Positions 42,801 to 51,657 of a stretch of DNA of 64,000 nt are shown piece by piece (within the stretch, counting starts at the first letter, position 1; each line of letters starts with the position of its first letter). The notes under the pieces were generated by a model that saw nothing but the letters and a program-made list of their open reading frames with translations, made no database searches and was not told the DNA's origin. Source of the DNA: Aeromicrobium sp. IC_218 (lineage in GTDB: Bacteria > Actinomycetota > Actinomycetes > Propionibacteriales > Nocardioidaceae); NCBI RefSeq assembly GCF_004336805.1, contig NZ_SJXM01000002.1:62001-126000 (forward strand), written 5' to 3'. Both the position numbers and the translations under genes were made by a program.

Positions 42801-45362
42801 TCAACGCATCGCGGCGAGTCGTCCGGCCACCGCACGTCCGGCCCGGACGGCCGACTCCCAGGCGATGCCGGCGGACAGCAACGCGGTGCCGACGAGGCCG
42901 AACAGCAGCCAGCGCGGGAGCACGAGAGCGTACGGTCCGAGGCCGGCCAGGGTCACCAGGGCCAGGACGGCGGCCCCGGCCACGAGCGGCGCTCGCCAGT
43001 GCAGCACCAGCCCGGCGACCAGGGCGGCCAGCGCGACGAGTCCCAGCGCCAGGCCGCGCCAGGAGGCGGCGTCGGCCAGGACGTACGGCAGGGTCGGGAG
43101 CAGCGCCAGGGCGAGTCCCGCAGACAGCGCGGCCTCGGAGCGGAGGGCCGGTCGACGCCGCATGGCCAGCACCCCCGCCACGAGCAGGGCCGCGGCGAAC
43201 GGCGCGGTGTAGGCCTCGACGACGCCGACGTCGCTGGCCACCAGGCGCAGCACGTACGACGCCCCGAGGGCGACCGCTCCGGCGAGGCGCCACCACCGGC
43301 CGTGGTCGACCCGCCAGGAGACGAGCACGAGCGCGACGCCGAGCAGGCACCAGAGCAGCGCGGACCAGCCGGTGGTCGGGGCGCCGGCCAGACCGGCCAC
43401 GACGAGCGGCACCGCGGCGGCCTGCACGGCCACCCGCACCAGGCCGCTGGCGAGCAGGGCCCCGCCGAGCGCGACCGCGCCGGCCAGGACGGCCACGAGC
43501 GTCCAGGCCCGGTCCTCGTCGGAGACCAGCCGGACGGCGACCACGACGGCGGCACCGGCGGCCAGCGCCGCGATCGCCGTCGCGGGGGCCTGCACCCGCT
43601 CGCGGTCGTCCAGCAGCGCCACGACGCCCAGGCAGACCGCCACGAGGCAGGCCAGCAGGAACGAGGCCTCCAGGGCGTCCGCCACCAGGAGGGACGCCAC
43701 CGCCGACCCGGCGACGGCGGCCACCGACGCCGGCCACGGCAGCGCGCGCCCGAACAGCGTCGTGAGCGCCAGGCCCAGGACGGTCACGCCGGCCACGAGC
43801 GCCAGCGGCAGCTCGGCGGCCTGGACCGCCGGCCCGAGGGTGAGTGCGACGAGCACGGCGGCTGCGAACGGCAGCCAGTCGGACGCGGTGCGGAGCGGCG
43901 CTGGCAGGTCCGGCAGCGACCGCCGCGCGAGCAGGACCGTCGCGGCCAGCGCCACGCCCACCGGCAGCACGACCCACCAGGGGGTCACGACGTACGCGTC
44001 CAGCACGCGGCCGACGCCGGCGTCCTCGGCCGGGACGACGCCCAGCCCGGTACCGTCGGCGAGACGCGGAGCAGCCAGGATCTCCGACCACCAGCTCAGC
44101 AGGGCCAGCGCCAGCAGCGCGGCCAGCGGCACCGCCGCCGCCCGCAGCCCCCGCGACCATCCGCCGCCGCTCACCGGGACCGCCGCCAGCACGACCGCCA
44201 GGACGGAGGCGGTGAGCAGCGGGGCGCGCCACGGGTCGGCGTCCTGCAGCGGGACGAGGACGAGCACGAGGAGGGTGAGTGCACCGGCGCACGCGAACCA
44301 GGCCCGGCGGCTCGGGACCGCCTGGGCGGCGCCGAGCAGGACGGCCGCCACCACGAGCAGTGGCAGCCCGGTGAGGCCCGAGACCACCGCCGACGGGTCG
44401 GCGGCCAGCTCGGTCAGGGCGGCGAGGACGAACACGAACGCTCCGGCGCCCACCCCGGCCAGGCCGACCAGGCGTCCCCAGGTGTCGCCGGACAGGTGGG
44501 CAGCACCCGCGGCGAGCCCGGGCAGCAGCGCCGCCACGGCGACCGCCCACGAGACGGACCAGCCGTGCTCGGCCAGCAGGACGACGACCAGCACCAGCGC
44601 GGCCACGGCCGTGGCCGCGGCACCGAGCACGCCGGGCGCGCGCAGGCGTCCGTCGAGCGGTCCGGCGCTCCAGCGTCCGGCCGCCAGGCCGAGGGCGAGG
44701 GCCACGAGCGACCAGACGACCACCACCGCCTCGACGGGAGCGGCCCGCAGACCGGCGAGGTCGAGCCCGTACGCCGCGAACCAGTCGATCGTCACCGTGC
44801 CGACCACGAGCACCCACGCGGTCTCGGCCGAGGCGCGGAGTCGGCGCCAGGTCAGCACGACGGCCAGTGCGGTCGCCAGCGCGGTGAGCACGAGCATGAT
44901 GACGACGCGGCCGGCCACGCCCACCACGGCCCACGCGAACGACACGAAGATGATGCTGGCGACGAGCAGCATCAGGGCTCCGAGAGCGAGCAGGATCGAG
45001 CCCACCGAGGCACCGGGGCTCGGTGTCCGCGGTCCGACCAGCGGTCCGGGTCCGGCCGGCTGGGGACGCGCGTCGCCGCGGTACGACGGGTACGCCGGGT
45101 ACGGGCCGGCCGGGTGCGGCGGTCCCGCGGGCACGGCGGCCGGCGCGGGTGCCGGGGCGCGCTGCGGCTGCGGCGGGACGGCGGCGGCGACCGGACGGGA
45201 GGCCGTGCGCGCGGCGGCGAGCTGCTCGTCGGCCCGGCGCAGCGTCTGCCACAGCTCACGGGCCGGACGGGTGGTGAGATCGAGCCCGCAGGCCGGGCAG
45301 CGGACCGCTCCCCCGAGCGTCGACCGGCAGTCCGGGCACACGGACGCGTCGGCGAAGGTCAT
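42801..45362 (-). CDS. Giant polytopic membrane protein with N-terminal zinc ribbon
   Basis: 853 residues. The N-terminus has a rubredoxin-like zinc ribbon (CPDCRS...CPACGLDL, about 9-30), then a helix (LWQTLRRADEQLAAAR), a Pro/Ala-rich linker (about 55-120), and then roughly 24-28 consecutive hydrophobic helices to the C-terminus with very short loops. This resembles the actinobacterial membrane proteins named after the SCO7613 C-terminal domain. No transport or enzymatic motif seen. ATG 45362 is chosen because TTGTCG-18-CACAGT lies 7 nt upstream; GTG 45371 is the alternative. Function unknown. Confidence 0.82.
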   Translation of the reverse strand: MTFADASVCPDCRSTLGGAVRCPACGLDLTTRPARELWQTLRRADEQLAAARTASRPVAAAVPPQPQRAPAPAPAAVPAGPPHPAGPYPAYPSYRGDARPQPAGPGPLVGPRTPSPGASVGSILLALGALMLLVASIIFVSFAWAVVGVAGRVVIMLVLTALATALAVVLTWRRLRASAETAWVLVVGTVTIDWFAAYGLDLAGLRAAPVEAVVVVWSLVALALGLAAGRWSAGPLDGRLRAPGVLGAAATAVAALVLVVVLLAEHGWSVSWAVAVAALLPGLAAGAAHLSGDTWGRLVGLAGVGAGAFVFVLAALTELAADPSAVVSGLTGLPLLVVAAVLLGAAQAVPSRRAWFACAGALTLLVLVLVPLQDADPWRAPLLTASVLAVVLAAVPVSGGGWSRGLRAAAVPLAALLALALLSWWSEILAAPRLADGTGLGVVPAEDAGVGRVLDAYVVTPWWVVLPVGVALAATVLLARRSLPDLPAPLRTASDWLPFAAAVLVALTLGPAVQAAELPLALVAGVTVLGLALTTLFGRALPWPASVAAVAGSAVASLLVADALEASFLLACLVAVCLGVVALLDDRERVQAPATAIAALAAGAAVVVAVRLVSDEDRAWTLVAVLAGAVALGGALLASGLVRVAVQAAAVPLVVAGLAGAPTTGWSALLWCLLGVALVLVSWRVDHGRWWRLAGAVALGASYVLRLVASDVGVVEAYTAPFAAALLVAGVLAMRRRPALRSEAALSAGLALALLPTLPYVLADAASWRGLALGLVALAALVAGLVLHWRAPLVAGAAVLALVTLAGLGPYALVLPRWLLFGLVGTALLSAGIAWESAVRAGRAVAGRLAAMR

Positions 45363-45399
45363 GGCCGTCACTGTGGCGTGCCGGCACCGGCGCCGACAA
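45363..45399 (-). promoter_or_regulatory. Promoter of the giant membrane protein gene
   Basis: Minus strand TTGTCG (45399-45394), 18-bp spacer, CACAGT (45375-45370), then 7 nt to ATG 45362. Confidence 0.4.
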
Positions 45400-45411
45400 G
45401 CCGACGCGCGG

Positions 45412-46632
45412 TCAGCCGGCCCGGCGCAGCACCGCGACGCACTCGACGTGGTGCGTCTGCGGGAACAGGTCGAAGGCGCGCAGCCCGTCCAGCTCGTAGC
45501 CGCGGGCGGCGAACGAGGCCAGGTCGCGGGCCAGCGCTGCCGGGTCGCACGCGACGTAGACGATCGTGCGCGGCTCGAGCGCGACGATGCCGGCGACCGC
45601 CTTCTTGGCCCCGGTGCGCGGCGGGTCGAGCACGACGACGTCGAGGCGCTCCCCCACGAGGCGCCGCCGCAGCGCGGCCTCGACGGTGGCGTCGACGAGC
45701 CGGACGTGCTCGAACGCGTGCAGGTTGCGCCGGGCGTCGCGCGTGCCGCCGTGGTCGGCCTCGACCGACACGACCGACCCGCTGGGGCCGGTGGCCTCGG
45801 CCAGCGGCGCCGTGAACAGGCCGACGCCGGCGTAGAGGTCGGCGACCGCGTCGCCCGGACGCACGCCGGCCGCGGTCATCACGGCGTCCGTCAGCAAGCG
45901 TGCCGACTCCGGGTGCACCTGCCAGAACCCCGACCCGGTCACCCGGAAGCGGTGCTCGCCGACCTGCTCGGTCACGCCGCCGCGACCCTCGCGACGACGG
46001 CCGTTCGTGCCGACGACCCCTCCGGTCTCCAGGCCGGCCGGCACCGGGCCGTCGGCGACGACCAGCGTGTCGCCGGTGGACGAGACGACCGCCTCGACGC
46101 TGTCGGACTCCCAGTCGTGGGCCAGCACGTCCGGGAGCCCGGGGTGCGCGATCCAGCACCTCTCGACCTCGACGACCTCGTGCGAGCGGTGCTTGCGCAG
46201 CCCGAGGTGGCCGGTCGGGCCGGGCACGAACGTCATCCGGGTGCGCCAGCCCAGCACGGGCTCGACCTCCTCGACGACGACCTCGCGGTCGAGGCCGGCC
46301 AGGCGGCGCAGCTGCTCGGCCACCACGTCACCGAGCATCCGGCGCTGCTCGGCCGGGTCGACGTGCTGGAAGTCGCAGCCGCCGCACAGGCCCGGACGCG
46401 CGTACGGGCACGGCGGGGTGACGCGGGCAGGCGACGCCTCGTGGACCTCGACCGCGTCGGCGCGCACGAAGCTGCGCTGACGCTCGGTCACCCGGGCGGT
46501 CACCCGCTCGCCGGGGATCGTGTGCCGCACGAAGAGCACCTGGCCCTCGTGCCGGGCCACGCAGTGCCCGCCGTGGGCCACCGGTCCGACGTCGACGACG
46601 ACCTCGTCCCCGACGTCCAGGCCCTCACTCAC
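45412..46632 (-). CDS. RNA (uracil-5-)-methyltransferase, RlmD/TrmA family
   Basis: SAM-dependent methyltransferase making 5-methyluridine in rRNA or tRNA; orthologous by position to Rv2689c. 406 residues from GTG 46632: N-terminal TRAM/OB domain (about 5-60), Fe-S cysteines in CPYARPGLCGGCDFQH (about 75-90), SAM motif DLYAGVGLFTAPL near 287, DPPRTGAKKAV near 340, and the catalytic cysteine in VACDPAALARDL near 372. The GTG overlaps the upstream permease region; GTG 46644 is an alternative start. Which uridine is modified cannot be read from the sequence. Confidence 0.9.
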   Translation of the reverse strand: MSEGLDVGDEVVVDVGPVAHGGHCVARHEGQVLFVRHTIPGERVTARVTERQRSFVRADAVEVHEASPARVTPPCPYARPGLCGGCDFQHVDPAEQRRMLGDVVAEQLRRLAGLDREVVVEEVEPVLGWRTRMTFVPGPTGHLGLRKHRSHEVVEVERCWIAHPGLPDVLAHDWESDSVEAVVSSTGDTLVVADGPVPAGLETGGVVGTNGRRREGRGGVTEQVGEHRFRVTGSGFWQVHPESARLLTDAVMTAAGVRPGDAVADLYAGVGLFTAPLAEATGPSGSVVSVEADHGGTRDARRNLHAFEHVRLVDATVEAALRRRLVGERLDVVVLDPPRTGAKKAVAGIVALEPRTIVYVACDPAALARDLASFAARGYELDGLRAFDLFPQTHHVECVAVLRRAG

Positions 46633-48628
46633 CGACGTAGCCACGACGCACGTCCCCCGGCGCGGAGCCGGCCGTCGGCGGGCGACGGTCCTTCGCGGAG
46701 CGAAGCTGGTACGCCACGCTCGTGACCATGACGCCCGGCATGAACAGCAGGCGTCCCTTCAGCCGCAGCGCGGTCTGGTTGTGCAGCAGCTGCTCCCACC
46801 AGCGACCGACGACGTACTCGGGGATGTAGACCGTGATGACGTCGCGCGGGCTGGCCTTGCGCCGCTCCTTGACGTAGCGGACGACCGGCCGGACGAGCTC
46901 GCGGTAGGGCGAGTCGAGCACCGTGAGCGGCACCTTGATGTCGCGGGCGTCCCACTCGGCGAGCAGCTCGCGCGTGCGCTCGGGGTCCATCTGGACGGTG
47001 ACCGCCTCGAGGGTGCTGGGCCGCGAGACCTTCGCATAGGCGAGCGCGCGCATCGTGGGCTTGTGCAGCCGGCTGACGAGCACGATGCCGTGGACGCGCG
47101 AGGGCAGCGACACGTCCTCGTCACCGATCGCCAGCTCCTCGTTGACCAGGTCGTAGTGCCGGCGGATGCCGCGCATGACCGCGAAGATCGCCACCATCGC
47201 GGCGATGGCGATCCAGGCGCCGGCCAGGAACTTGGTGATGAGCACGATGACGAGCACGACGCCGGTCATGGCCAGGCCGAAGCCGTTCACGAGCCGCGAG
47301 CGCATCATGCGCCGCCGCTCGGCCGGGTCGGTCTCGGTCGACAGCAGGCGCGTCCAGTGCCGGATCATGCCCAGCTGGCTCACCGTGAACGACACGAAGA
47401 CGCCGACGATGTAGAGCTGGATGAGCCGGGTGACCTCGGCGTCGAAGGCCAGGATGAGCACGATCGCCGCCACCGCGAGCAGGACGATGCCGTTGCTGAA
47501 CGCCAGCCGGTCGCCGCGGGTGTCGAGCTGGCGGGGCAGGAAGCCGTCGCGGGCCAGGATCGAGCCGAGCACCGGGAAGCCGTTGAAGGCGGTGTTGGCG
47601 GCCAGCACGAGGATCAGGCCCGTGCAGGCGATCGTGAAGTAGAACAACGGCGGGAGGTCGGCGTACAGCGCCCCGGCCAGCTGGCCCAGCACGGTGTCCT
47701 GCACGTACCCGTCGCCGACCGGCTCGCCGTTCAGCAGCAGCTGGTGGGCCGGGTCCTCGACGTACCGCAGGCCCATGAGCTGGGCGAGCACGATGACGCT
47801 GAGCAGCATGGTGATGGCGATCGTGCCGAGCATGAGCAGCGTGGTGGCGGCGTTGCGGCTCTTGGGCTCGCGGAAGGCCGGCACGCCGTTGCTGATCGCC
47901 TCGACACCGGTCAGGGCCGCACAGCCGGACGAGAAGGCCCGGGCCAGCAGGAAGACCATCGCCAGGGTCGTGACCGCGCCCTCGTACGGCGCCTCGGGCA
48001 CCATCTCGAACTTCGCGCTCTCGACCTCCGGCAGCGTGCCGGTCAGGTAGCGGAAGTACCCGACCAGGCCCATGCCGATGATCGCGACCATGAACAGGTA
48101 GGTGGGCACGGCGAACGCGCGTCCGGACTCCTTGGTGCCCCGCAGGTTGATCGCCATGAGCACGAGCACGAGCGCGCTGGCCGCCAGCGCCTCGTGGCCC
48201 TCCAGGAACGGGATCGCCGCCGTGGCGTTCTGCACGCCCGAGGAGATCGAGACCGCGACGGTGAGCACGTAGTCGACGAGCAGGGCGCTGCCCACCGACA
48301 GGCCCGCGGTCGGGCCGAGGTTGACCGTCGCGACCTCGTAGTCGCCGCCGCCGCTGGGGTAGGCGTGGACGTTCTGCCGGTACGACGCGACGACGGTCAG
48401 CATCACCACGGCGACGGCCACGCCGATCGGCCAGCTGAACGCGTACGCGCTCAGCCCGGCCATCGACAGCGTCAGGAAGATCTCGTCCGGCGCGTACGCC
48501 ACGGACGACAACGCGTCACTGGCGAAGATCGGCAGCGCAAGCCGCTTGGGGAGCAGCGTCTCGCCGAGCTGCGAGCTGCGGAGCTTGCGGCCGACGAGCG
48601 TCCGCTTCACGGTCCCGGAAACACCCAC
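46625..48628 (-). CDS. KimA-like APC-superfamily potassium permease
   Basis: 667 residues: about 12 membrane spans to residue ~480, then a cytosolic C-terminal domain of ~180 residues. The N-terminus KRTLVGRKLRSSQLGE, followed by ASDALSSVAYAPDEI, closely matches the start of Bacillus subtilis KimA (YdaO), a high-affinity K+ importer inhibited by cyclic-di-AMP through its cytosolic domain. Orthologous by position to Rv2690c. It diverges from two RCK-type K+ regulators, supporting a potassium role. GTG 48628 lies 6 nt from TACCAT, so probably leaderless. Its stop overlaps the methyltransferase gene. Confidence 0.85.
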   Translation of the reverse strand: MGVSGTVKRTLVGRKLRSSQLGETLLPKRLALPIFASDALSSVAYAPDEIFLTLSMAGLSAYAFSWPIGVAVAVVMLTVVASYRQNVHAYPSGGGDYEVATVNLGPTAGLSVGSALLVDYVLTVAVSISSGVQNATAAIPFLEGHEALAASALVLVLMAINLRGTKESGRAFAVPTYLFMVAIIGMGLVGYFRYLTGTLPEVESAKFEMVPEAPYEGAVTTLAMVFLLARAFSSGCAALTGVEAISNGVPAFREPKSRNAATTLLMLGTIAITMLLSVIVLAQLMGLRYVEDPAHQLLLNGEPVGDGYVQDTVLGQLAGALYADLPPLFYFTIACTGLILVLAANTAFNGFPVLGSILARDGFLPRQLDTRGDRLAFSNGIVLLAVAAIVLILAFDAEVTRLIQLYIVGVFVSFTVSQLGMIRHWTRLLSTETDPAERRRMMRSRLVNGFGLAMTGVVLVIVLITKFLAGAWIAIAAMVAIFAVMRGIRRHYDLVNEELAIGDEDVSLPSRVHGIVLVSRLHKPTMRALAYAKVSRPSTLEAVTVQMDPERTRELLAEWDARDIKVPLTVLDSPYRELVRPVVRYVKERRKASPRDVITVYIPEYVVGRWWEQLLHNQTALRLKGRLLFMPGVMVTSVAYQLRSAKDRRPPTAGSAPGDVRRGYVGE

Positions 48629-48640
48629 CGGACGATGGTA
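48629..48640 (-). promoter_or_regulatory. Leaderless-type promoter of the KimA-like gene
   Basis: Minus strand TACCAT (48640-48635) then 6 nt (CGTCCG) to GTG 48628. Confidence 0.55.
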
Positions 48641-48684
48641 GGGCCAGGACCCCCGGAGCGAGCGACGAGCGGGGCCCTGCGGTG

Positions 48685-48696
48685 TAGCGTCGCTGC
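48685..48696 (+). promoter_or_regulatory. Leaderless-type promoter of ceoB
   Basis: TAGCGT at 48685-48690, 6 nt, then GTG 48697. Back-to-back with the leaderless promoter of the KimA-like gene. Confidence 0.55.
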
Positions 48697-49362
48697 GTGC
48701 ACATCGTGATCATGGGCTGCGGACGCGTCGGCTCGACGCTCACCCAGAGCCTGGAGGACCGCGGCCACACCACGGCCGTCATCGACTCCAACCCCGAGGC
48801 GTTCCGCCGGCTCGGCCCGGGATTCTCGGGCCGCACCGTGACCGGCGTCGGGTTCGACCGGGACGTGCTCAAGCGCGCCGGCATCGAGCAGGCCGACGCC
48901 TTCGCCGCGGTCTCCAGCGGCGACAACTCCAACATCATCGCCGCGCGTGTCGCGCGCGAGCAGTTCCAGGTGCCGAACGTCGTCGCCCGCATCTACGACC
49001 CGGGCCGCGCCGAGGTGTACGAGCGCCTGGGCATCCCCACGATCGCCACCGTGCCGTGGGCCGCCGACCAGGTGCTCCGCCGCCTGGTGCCGGCCGGCAG
49101 CGAGCCGATCTGGCGCGACCCGTCCGGCGAGGTGCGCCTCGACCACGTCTACGCGCCGTTCGGCTGGGTGGGGCGCCGCGTCTCGGACCTGGAGCGGGCG
49201 GCCTCCGTGCGCGTCGCCTACCTGCTGCGGCTGGGCACCGGCATCATCGCCACGCCCGAGACGGTCGTCCAGGAGGGCGACTACCTCAGCATCTTCGTCC
49301 GCGAGGACGACGCCGAGGCCGCGCACGCCGTGCTGGAGCGCGGACCGAAGGAGGACGCATGA
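48697..49362 (+). CDS. ceoB: RCK/TrkA-family potassium regulatory protein, CeoB-like
   Basis: 221-residue cytosolic regulator with an RCK_N Rossmann domain (GCGRVG at 7-12, acidic D31 after the second strand) and an RCK_C domain (about 140-218). Such subunits bind NAD(H) or nucleotides and gate Trk-type K+ channels. Positional orthologue of Rv2691 (CeoB). GTG start at 48697. Stop overlaps ceoC by ATGA. No TrkH/TrkG channel gene is nearby; the divergent neighbour is the KimA-like permease. Confidence 0.9.
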   Translation: MHIVIMGCGRVGSTLTQSLEDRGHTTAVIDSNPEAFRRLGPGFSGRTVTGVGFDRDVLKRAGIEQADAFAAVSSGDNSNIIAARVAREQFQVPNVVARIYDPGRAEVYERLGIPTIATVPWAADQVLRRLVPAGSEPIWRDPSGEVRLDHVYAPFGWVGRRVSDLERAASVRVAYLLRLGTGIIATPETVVQEGDYLSIFVREDDAEAAHAVLERGPKEDA

Positions 49363-50021
49363 GGGTCGCGATCGCCGGGGCCGGCGCCGTGGGGCGCTCG
49401 GTCGCCCAGGAGCTGCTCGACAACGGGCACACCGTGCTGCTCATCGACAAGCAGGCCACGTCCATCCGCAGCGACGTCGTGCCGGACGCGCAGTGGCTGC
49501 TGGCCGACGCGTGCGAGTTCTCCTCGCTCACCGAGGCGCAGCTGCAGACCTGCGACGTCATGATCGCCGCGACCGGCGACGACAAGGCCAACCTGGTCAT
49601 CGCCCTGCTCGCCAAGACCGAGTTCACCGTGCCGCGCACCGTCGCCCGCGTGAACCACCCGAGCAACGAGTGGCTGTTCGACGAGTCCTGGGGCGTCGAC
49701 GTCGCGGTGTCGACGCCGCGGCTCATGTCGGCGCTCGTCGAGGAGGCGGTGACGGTCGGCGACCTGGTGCGCCTGTTCACCTTCCGGCAGAACTCGACGA
49801 ACCTGGTCGAGCTCACGATGCCCGACGACTCCCCCTTCGTCGGCCAGCGCGTCGGCGACGTGCCGTGGCCGCTGGACGTCGTGCTCGTGGCGATCCTGCG
49901 CGACCACGGCATCAACACGCCCGAGGCGGACCGGTCGCTGGAGGCCGGCGACGAGCTGCTGTTCGTGTGCCCGGAGTCGGCCGAGGCCGCGATCGGCGAC
50001 CTGCTGGCCCCGAAGGGCTGA
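49359..50021 (+). CDS. ceoC: RCK/TrkA-family potassium regulatory protein, CeoC-like
   Basis: 220-residue paralogue of ceoB with the same architecture: GAGAVG at 7-12 (Rossmann), ATGDDKANLVIALLAKTEF near 75-93, and an RCK_C domain from about 135 with PDDSPFVGQRVGD. Positional orthologue of Rv2692 (CeoC). ATG 49359 overlaps the ceoB stop, with GGAGGA upstream. The two likely form a hetero-oligomeric gating ring. The pair converges with the DUF3159 gene, leaving 3 bp. Confidence 0.9.
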   Translation: MRVAIAGAGAVGRSVAQELLDNGHTVLLIDKQATSIRSDVVPDAQWLLADACEFSSLTEAQLQTCDVMIAATGDDKANLVIALLAKTEFTVPRTVARVNHPSNEWLFDESWGVDVAVSTPRLMSALVEEAVTVGDLVRLFTFRQNSTNLVELTMPDDSPFVGQRVGDVPWPLDVVLVAILRDHGINTPEADRSLEAGDELLFVCPESAEAAIGDLLAPKG

Positions 50022-50024
50022 GGC

Positions 50025-50705
50025 TCAGGCCTCGGTGACCGGGCGTCGCTCGAGCGGCGTCGCGTTGCGGCCGAGCAGCGCGGCCATCGCGAGCAGCGCG
50101 GCGACCTGCAGCGGCCAGCCGAGCACGACCTTGCTCGTGCCGAGCAGGCCGACGTGGTCGCCGAGGTACAGCGGGTACTGCACCGCCACGCGGACGATGC
50201 AGGGCAGCGCCAGCAGCCAGGTCAGCCGCGCGCACAGGCGCACCATCGCGCGGTCGCGGCGCCAGCCCGTCGGGTCGTTGGTGACGGCGCCGACCAGGAA
50301 GCCGACGAGCGGCCAGCCGACCAGGATCGACAGCACCAGGCCGACCGCGTAGGCGCCGTTGTAGAGGATGCCGGGCAGGAAGACGTCCTTCGCCTCGCCC
50401 GTGCGCGACGCGAACACCGCGGCGATGGCGATGCCGACGAACGCGTTGATCACGAACTGCGTCGACGAGCGCTGCACCAGCCGGACGACGATGAGCAGCA
50501 CGGCCAGGCCGATGCTCACGGCCAGCGAGGTGCGCAGGTCGTGGGTCAGCAGCCAGCTGACCGTGAACGAGACGGTGGGGACGGCCGCCTCGAGGATGCC
50601 GCGCCCGCCGCCCAGCGCCGCGGCCAGCTGCTGGCGCACCAGCTGCTCGACCGTCGTGACGTCCGCCGTGGTCCGGCCGTCGTCCGCCGTGGTCCGCTCG
50701 CTCAC
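50025..50705 (-). CDS. DUF3159 membrane protein
   Basis: 226 residues with five to six membrane spans, the positional orthologue of Rv2693c. Function unknown. The cytosolic N-terminus carries a short internal repeat (TTADDGRTTAD), mirrored by a direct DNA repeat of CGTCCGCCGTGGTCCG at about 50665-50696. Conserved-looking polar motif VTNDPTGWRRDRAM sits between spans 4 and 5. GTG start overlaps the OB-fold gene stop (GTGA), so the two are co-translated. Confidence 0.85.
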   Translation of the reverse strand: MSERTTADDGRTTADVTTVEQLVRQQLAAALGGGRGILEAAVPTVSFTVSWLLTHDLRTSLAVSIGLAVLLIVVRLVQRSSTQFVINAFVGIAIAAVFASRTGEAKDVFLPGILYNGAYAVGLVLSILVGWPLVGFLVGAVTNDPTGWRRDRAMVRLCARLTWLLALPCIVRVAVQYPLYLGDHVGLLGTSKVVLGWPLQVAALLAMAALLGRNATPLERRPVTEA

Positions 50706-51061
50706 GCGGACAGCTCGTAGCGCGGGTTGAAGATGATGCGCTGGCCGTCGCGGCGGCCGACCCGGCCGTGCGCGGTCAGCTGGCGGCCCGGCTCGATGCC
50801 GGCGATGCGGCGCCGGCCGAGGAAGACCAGGGTCAGCGCCTCGGTGCCGTCGTAGAGCTCGGCCTGCAGCGCGGGCGCGCCGCCGACCGGCTCGAGCGTC
50901 ACCGAGCGCAGGACGCCGTGGACGTCCACGGAGCAGCGCTCGCCCTGGGCGGCGATGGCGCGGCAGCCCGCGCGCTCGACGTCCTGCTGCAGCTCGTCGT
51001 GCTCCTGGCGGTCCAGGGCGTCACGGCGCGGCGTGCTGCCGCGCGAGAAGAGGCGTGCCAT
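50702..51061 (-). CDS. OB-fold nucleic-acid-binding domain protein
   Basis: 119-residue protein, positional orthologue of Rv2694c. An N-terminal helix precedes an OB-fold (about 40-115: DVHGVLRSVTLEP, ALTLVFLGRRRIAGIEPGRQLTAHGRVG), with the strand pattern of tRNA-anticodon/RecG-type OB domains. Ligand unknown. ATG 51061 lies 6 nt after TACACT and has no Shine-Dalgarno, so it is probably leaderless. Co-translated with the DUF3159 membrane protein. Confidence 0.85.
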   Translation of the reverse strand: MARLFSRGSTPRRDALDRQEHDELQQDVERAGCRAIAAQGERCSVDVHGVLRSVTLEPVGGAPALQAELYDGTEALTLVFLGRRRIAGIEPGRQLTAHGRVGRRDGQRIIFNPRYELSA

Positions 51062-51073
51062 GCCGCCAGTGTA
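51062..51073 (-). promoter_or_regulatory. Leaderless-type promoter of the OB-fold gene
   Basis: Minus strand TACACT (51073-51068), 6 nt (GGCGGC), ATG 51061. Confidence 0.55.
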
Positions 51074-51100
51074 GGCGCGTCCGGCGGCGGCCGGGACCCG

Positions 51101-51655
51101 CTACGACCGCGAGGCCCGGGCGCGAGCCTTGATCGCCTCGACGACCTCGGTCTTGGCGTCGGCGTACGCGTTCATGTCCGCCCACTCCCGCTCGAGCAGG
51201 GTCCGTTTGGTGCGCTCGTACAGGGCGCGGTCCGCCGCGTCGGTGCGGAGGCGGTCACGCAGCAGCAGGTAGTCGTCGGCGGCCGGGTCGCCGGCCTGCA
51301 GCACGTGCACGTGGACGTCCCGGGCCGGCGTCCGGACGAGGCGGTGGCCGGGCTCGCGGACCCGCAGCTCGTACCCGGCGTCCAGCAACCGGTCGAGGTG
51401 GTCCTCCTCGGCGGTGACGTCCGTGACCGTCACCAGGACGTCGATGATGGGCTTCGCGGCCAGGCCGGGCACCGCCGTCGAGCCGATGTGCTCGACCTGC
51501 AGGGCCGCCGGCCCGAGGGCCGCACGGATGCGCCGCTCGTGCTCGGCGAACACGCCCGCCCAGCGCGGGTCGGGGTCGGCCAGCACGAGGGCTCGCTTCT
51601 CGACACCGCCCACCAGCTCGACGGTGGTGACGTCCGGTCGGCGCGGGCTCGGCAC
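51101..51655 (-). CDS. GrpB-family nucleotidyltransferase-like protein
   Basis: 184-residue member of the GrpB/UPF0157 family, a nucleotidyltransferase-fold group of uncertain function. Family motifs: DPDPRWAGVFAEHERRIRAAL near 28, the signature VEHIGSTAVPGLAAKPIIDVLVTV near 53-76 (the GSTAVPGL plus Asp metal site), and the HVHVLQAGDP block near 118. Start GTG 51655, two bases after the dut stop, so co-transcribed with dut. In mycobacteria this slot holds a DUF3710 gene instead. Confidence 0.87.
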   Translation of the reverse strand: MPSPRRPDVTTVELVGGVEKRALVLADPDPRWAGVFAEHERRIRAALGPAALQVEHIGSTAVPGLAAKPIIDVLVTVTDVTAEEDHLDRLLDAGYELRVREPGHRLVRTPARDVHVHVLQAGDPAADDYLLLRDRLRTDAADRALYERTKRTLLEREWADMNAYADAKTEVVEAIKARARASRS

Positions 51656-51657
51656 GG

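Noticed and set aside
50662-50698. Direct repeat CGTCCGCCGTGGTCCG
   Set aside because: Explained by a short internal repeat (TTAD) at the N-terminus of the DUF3159 protein; noted there only.
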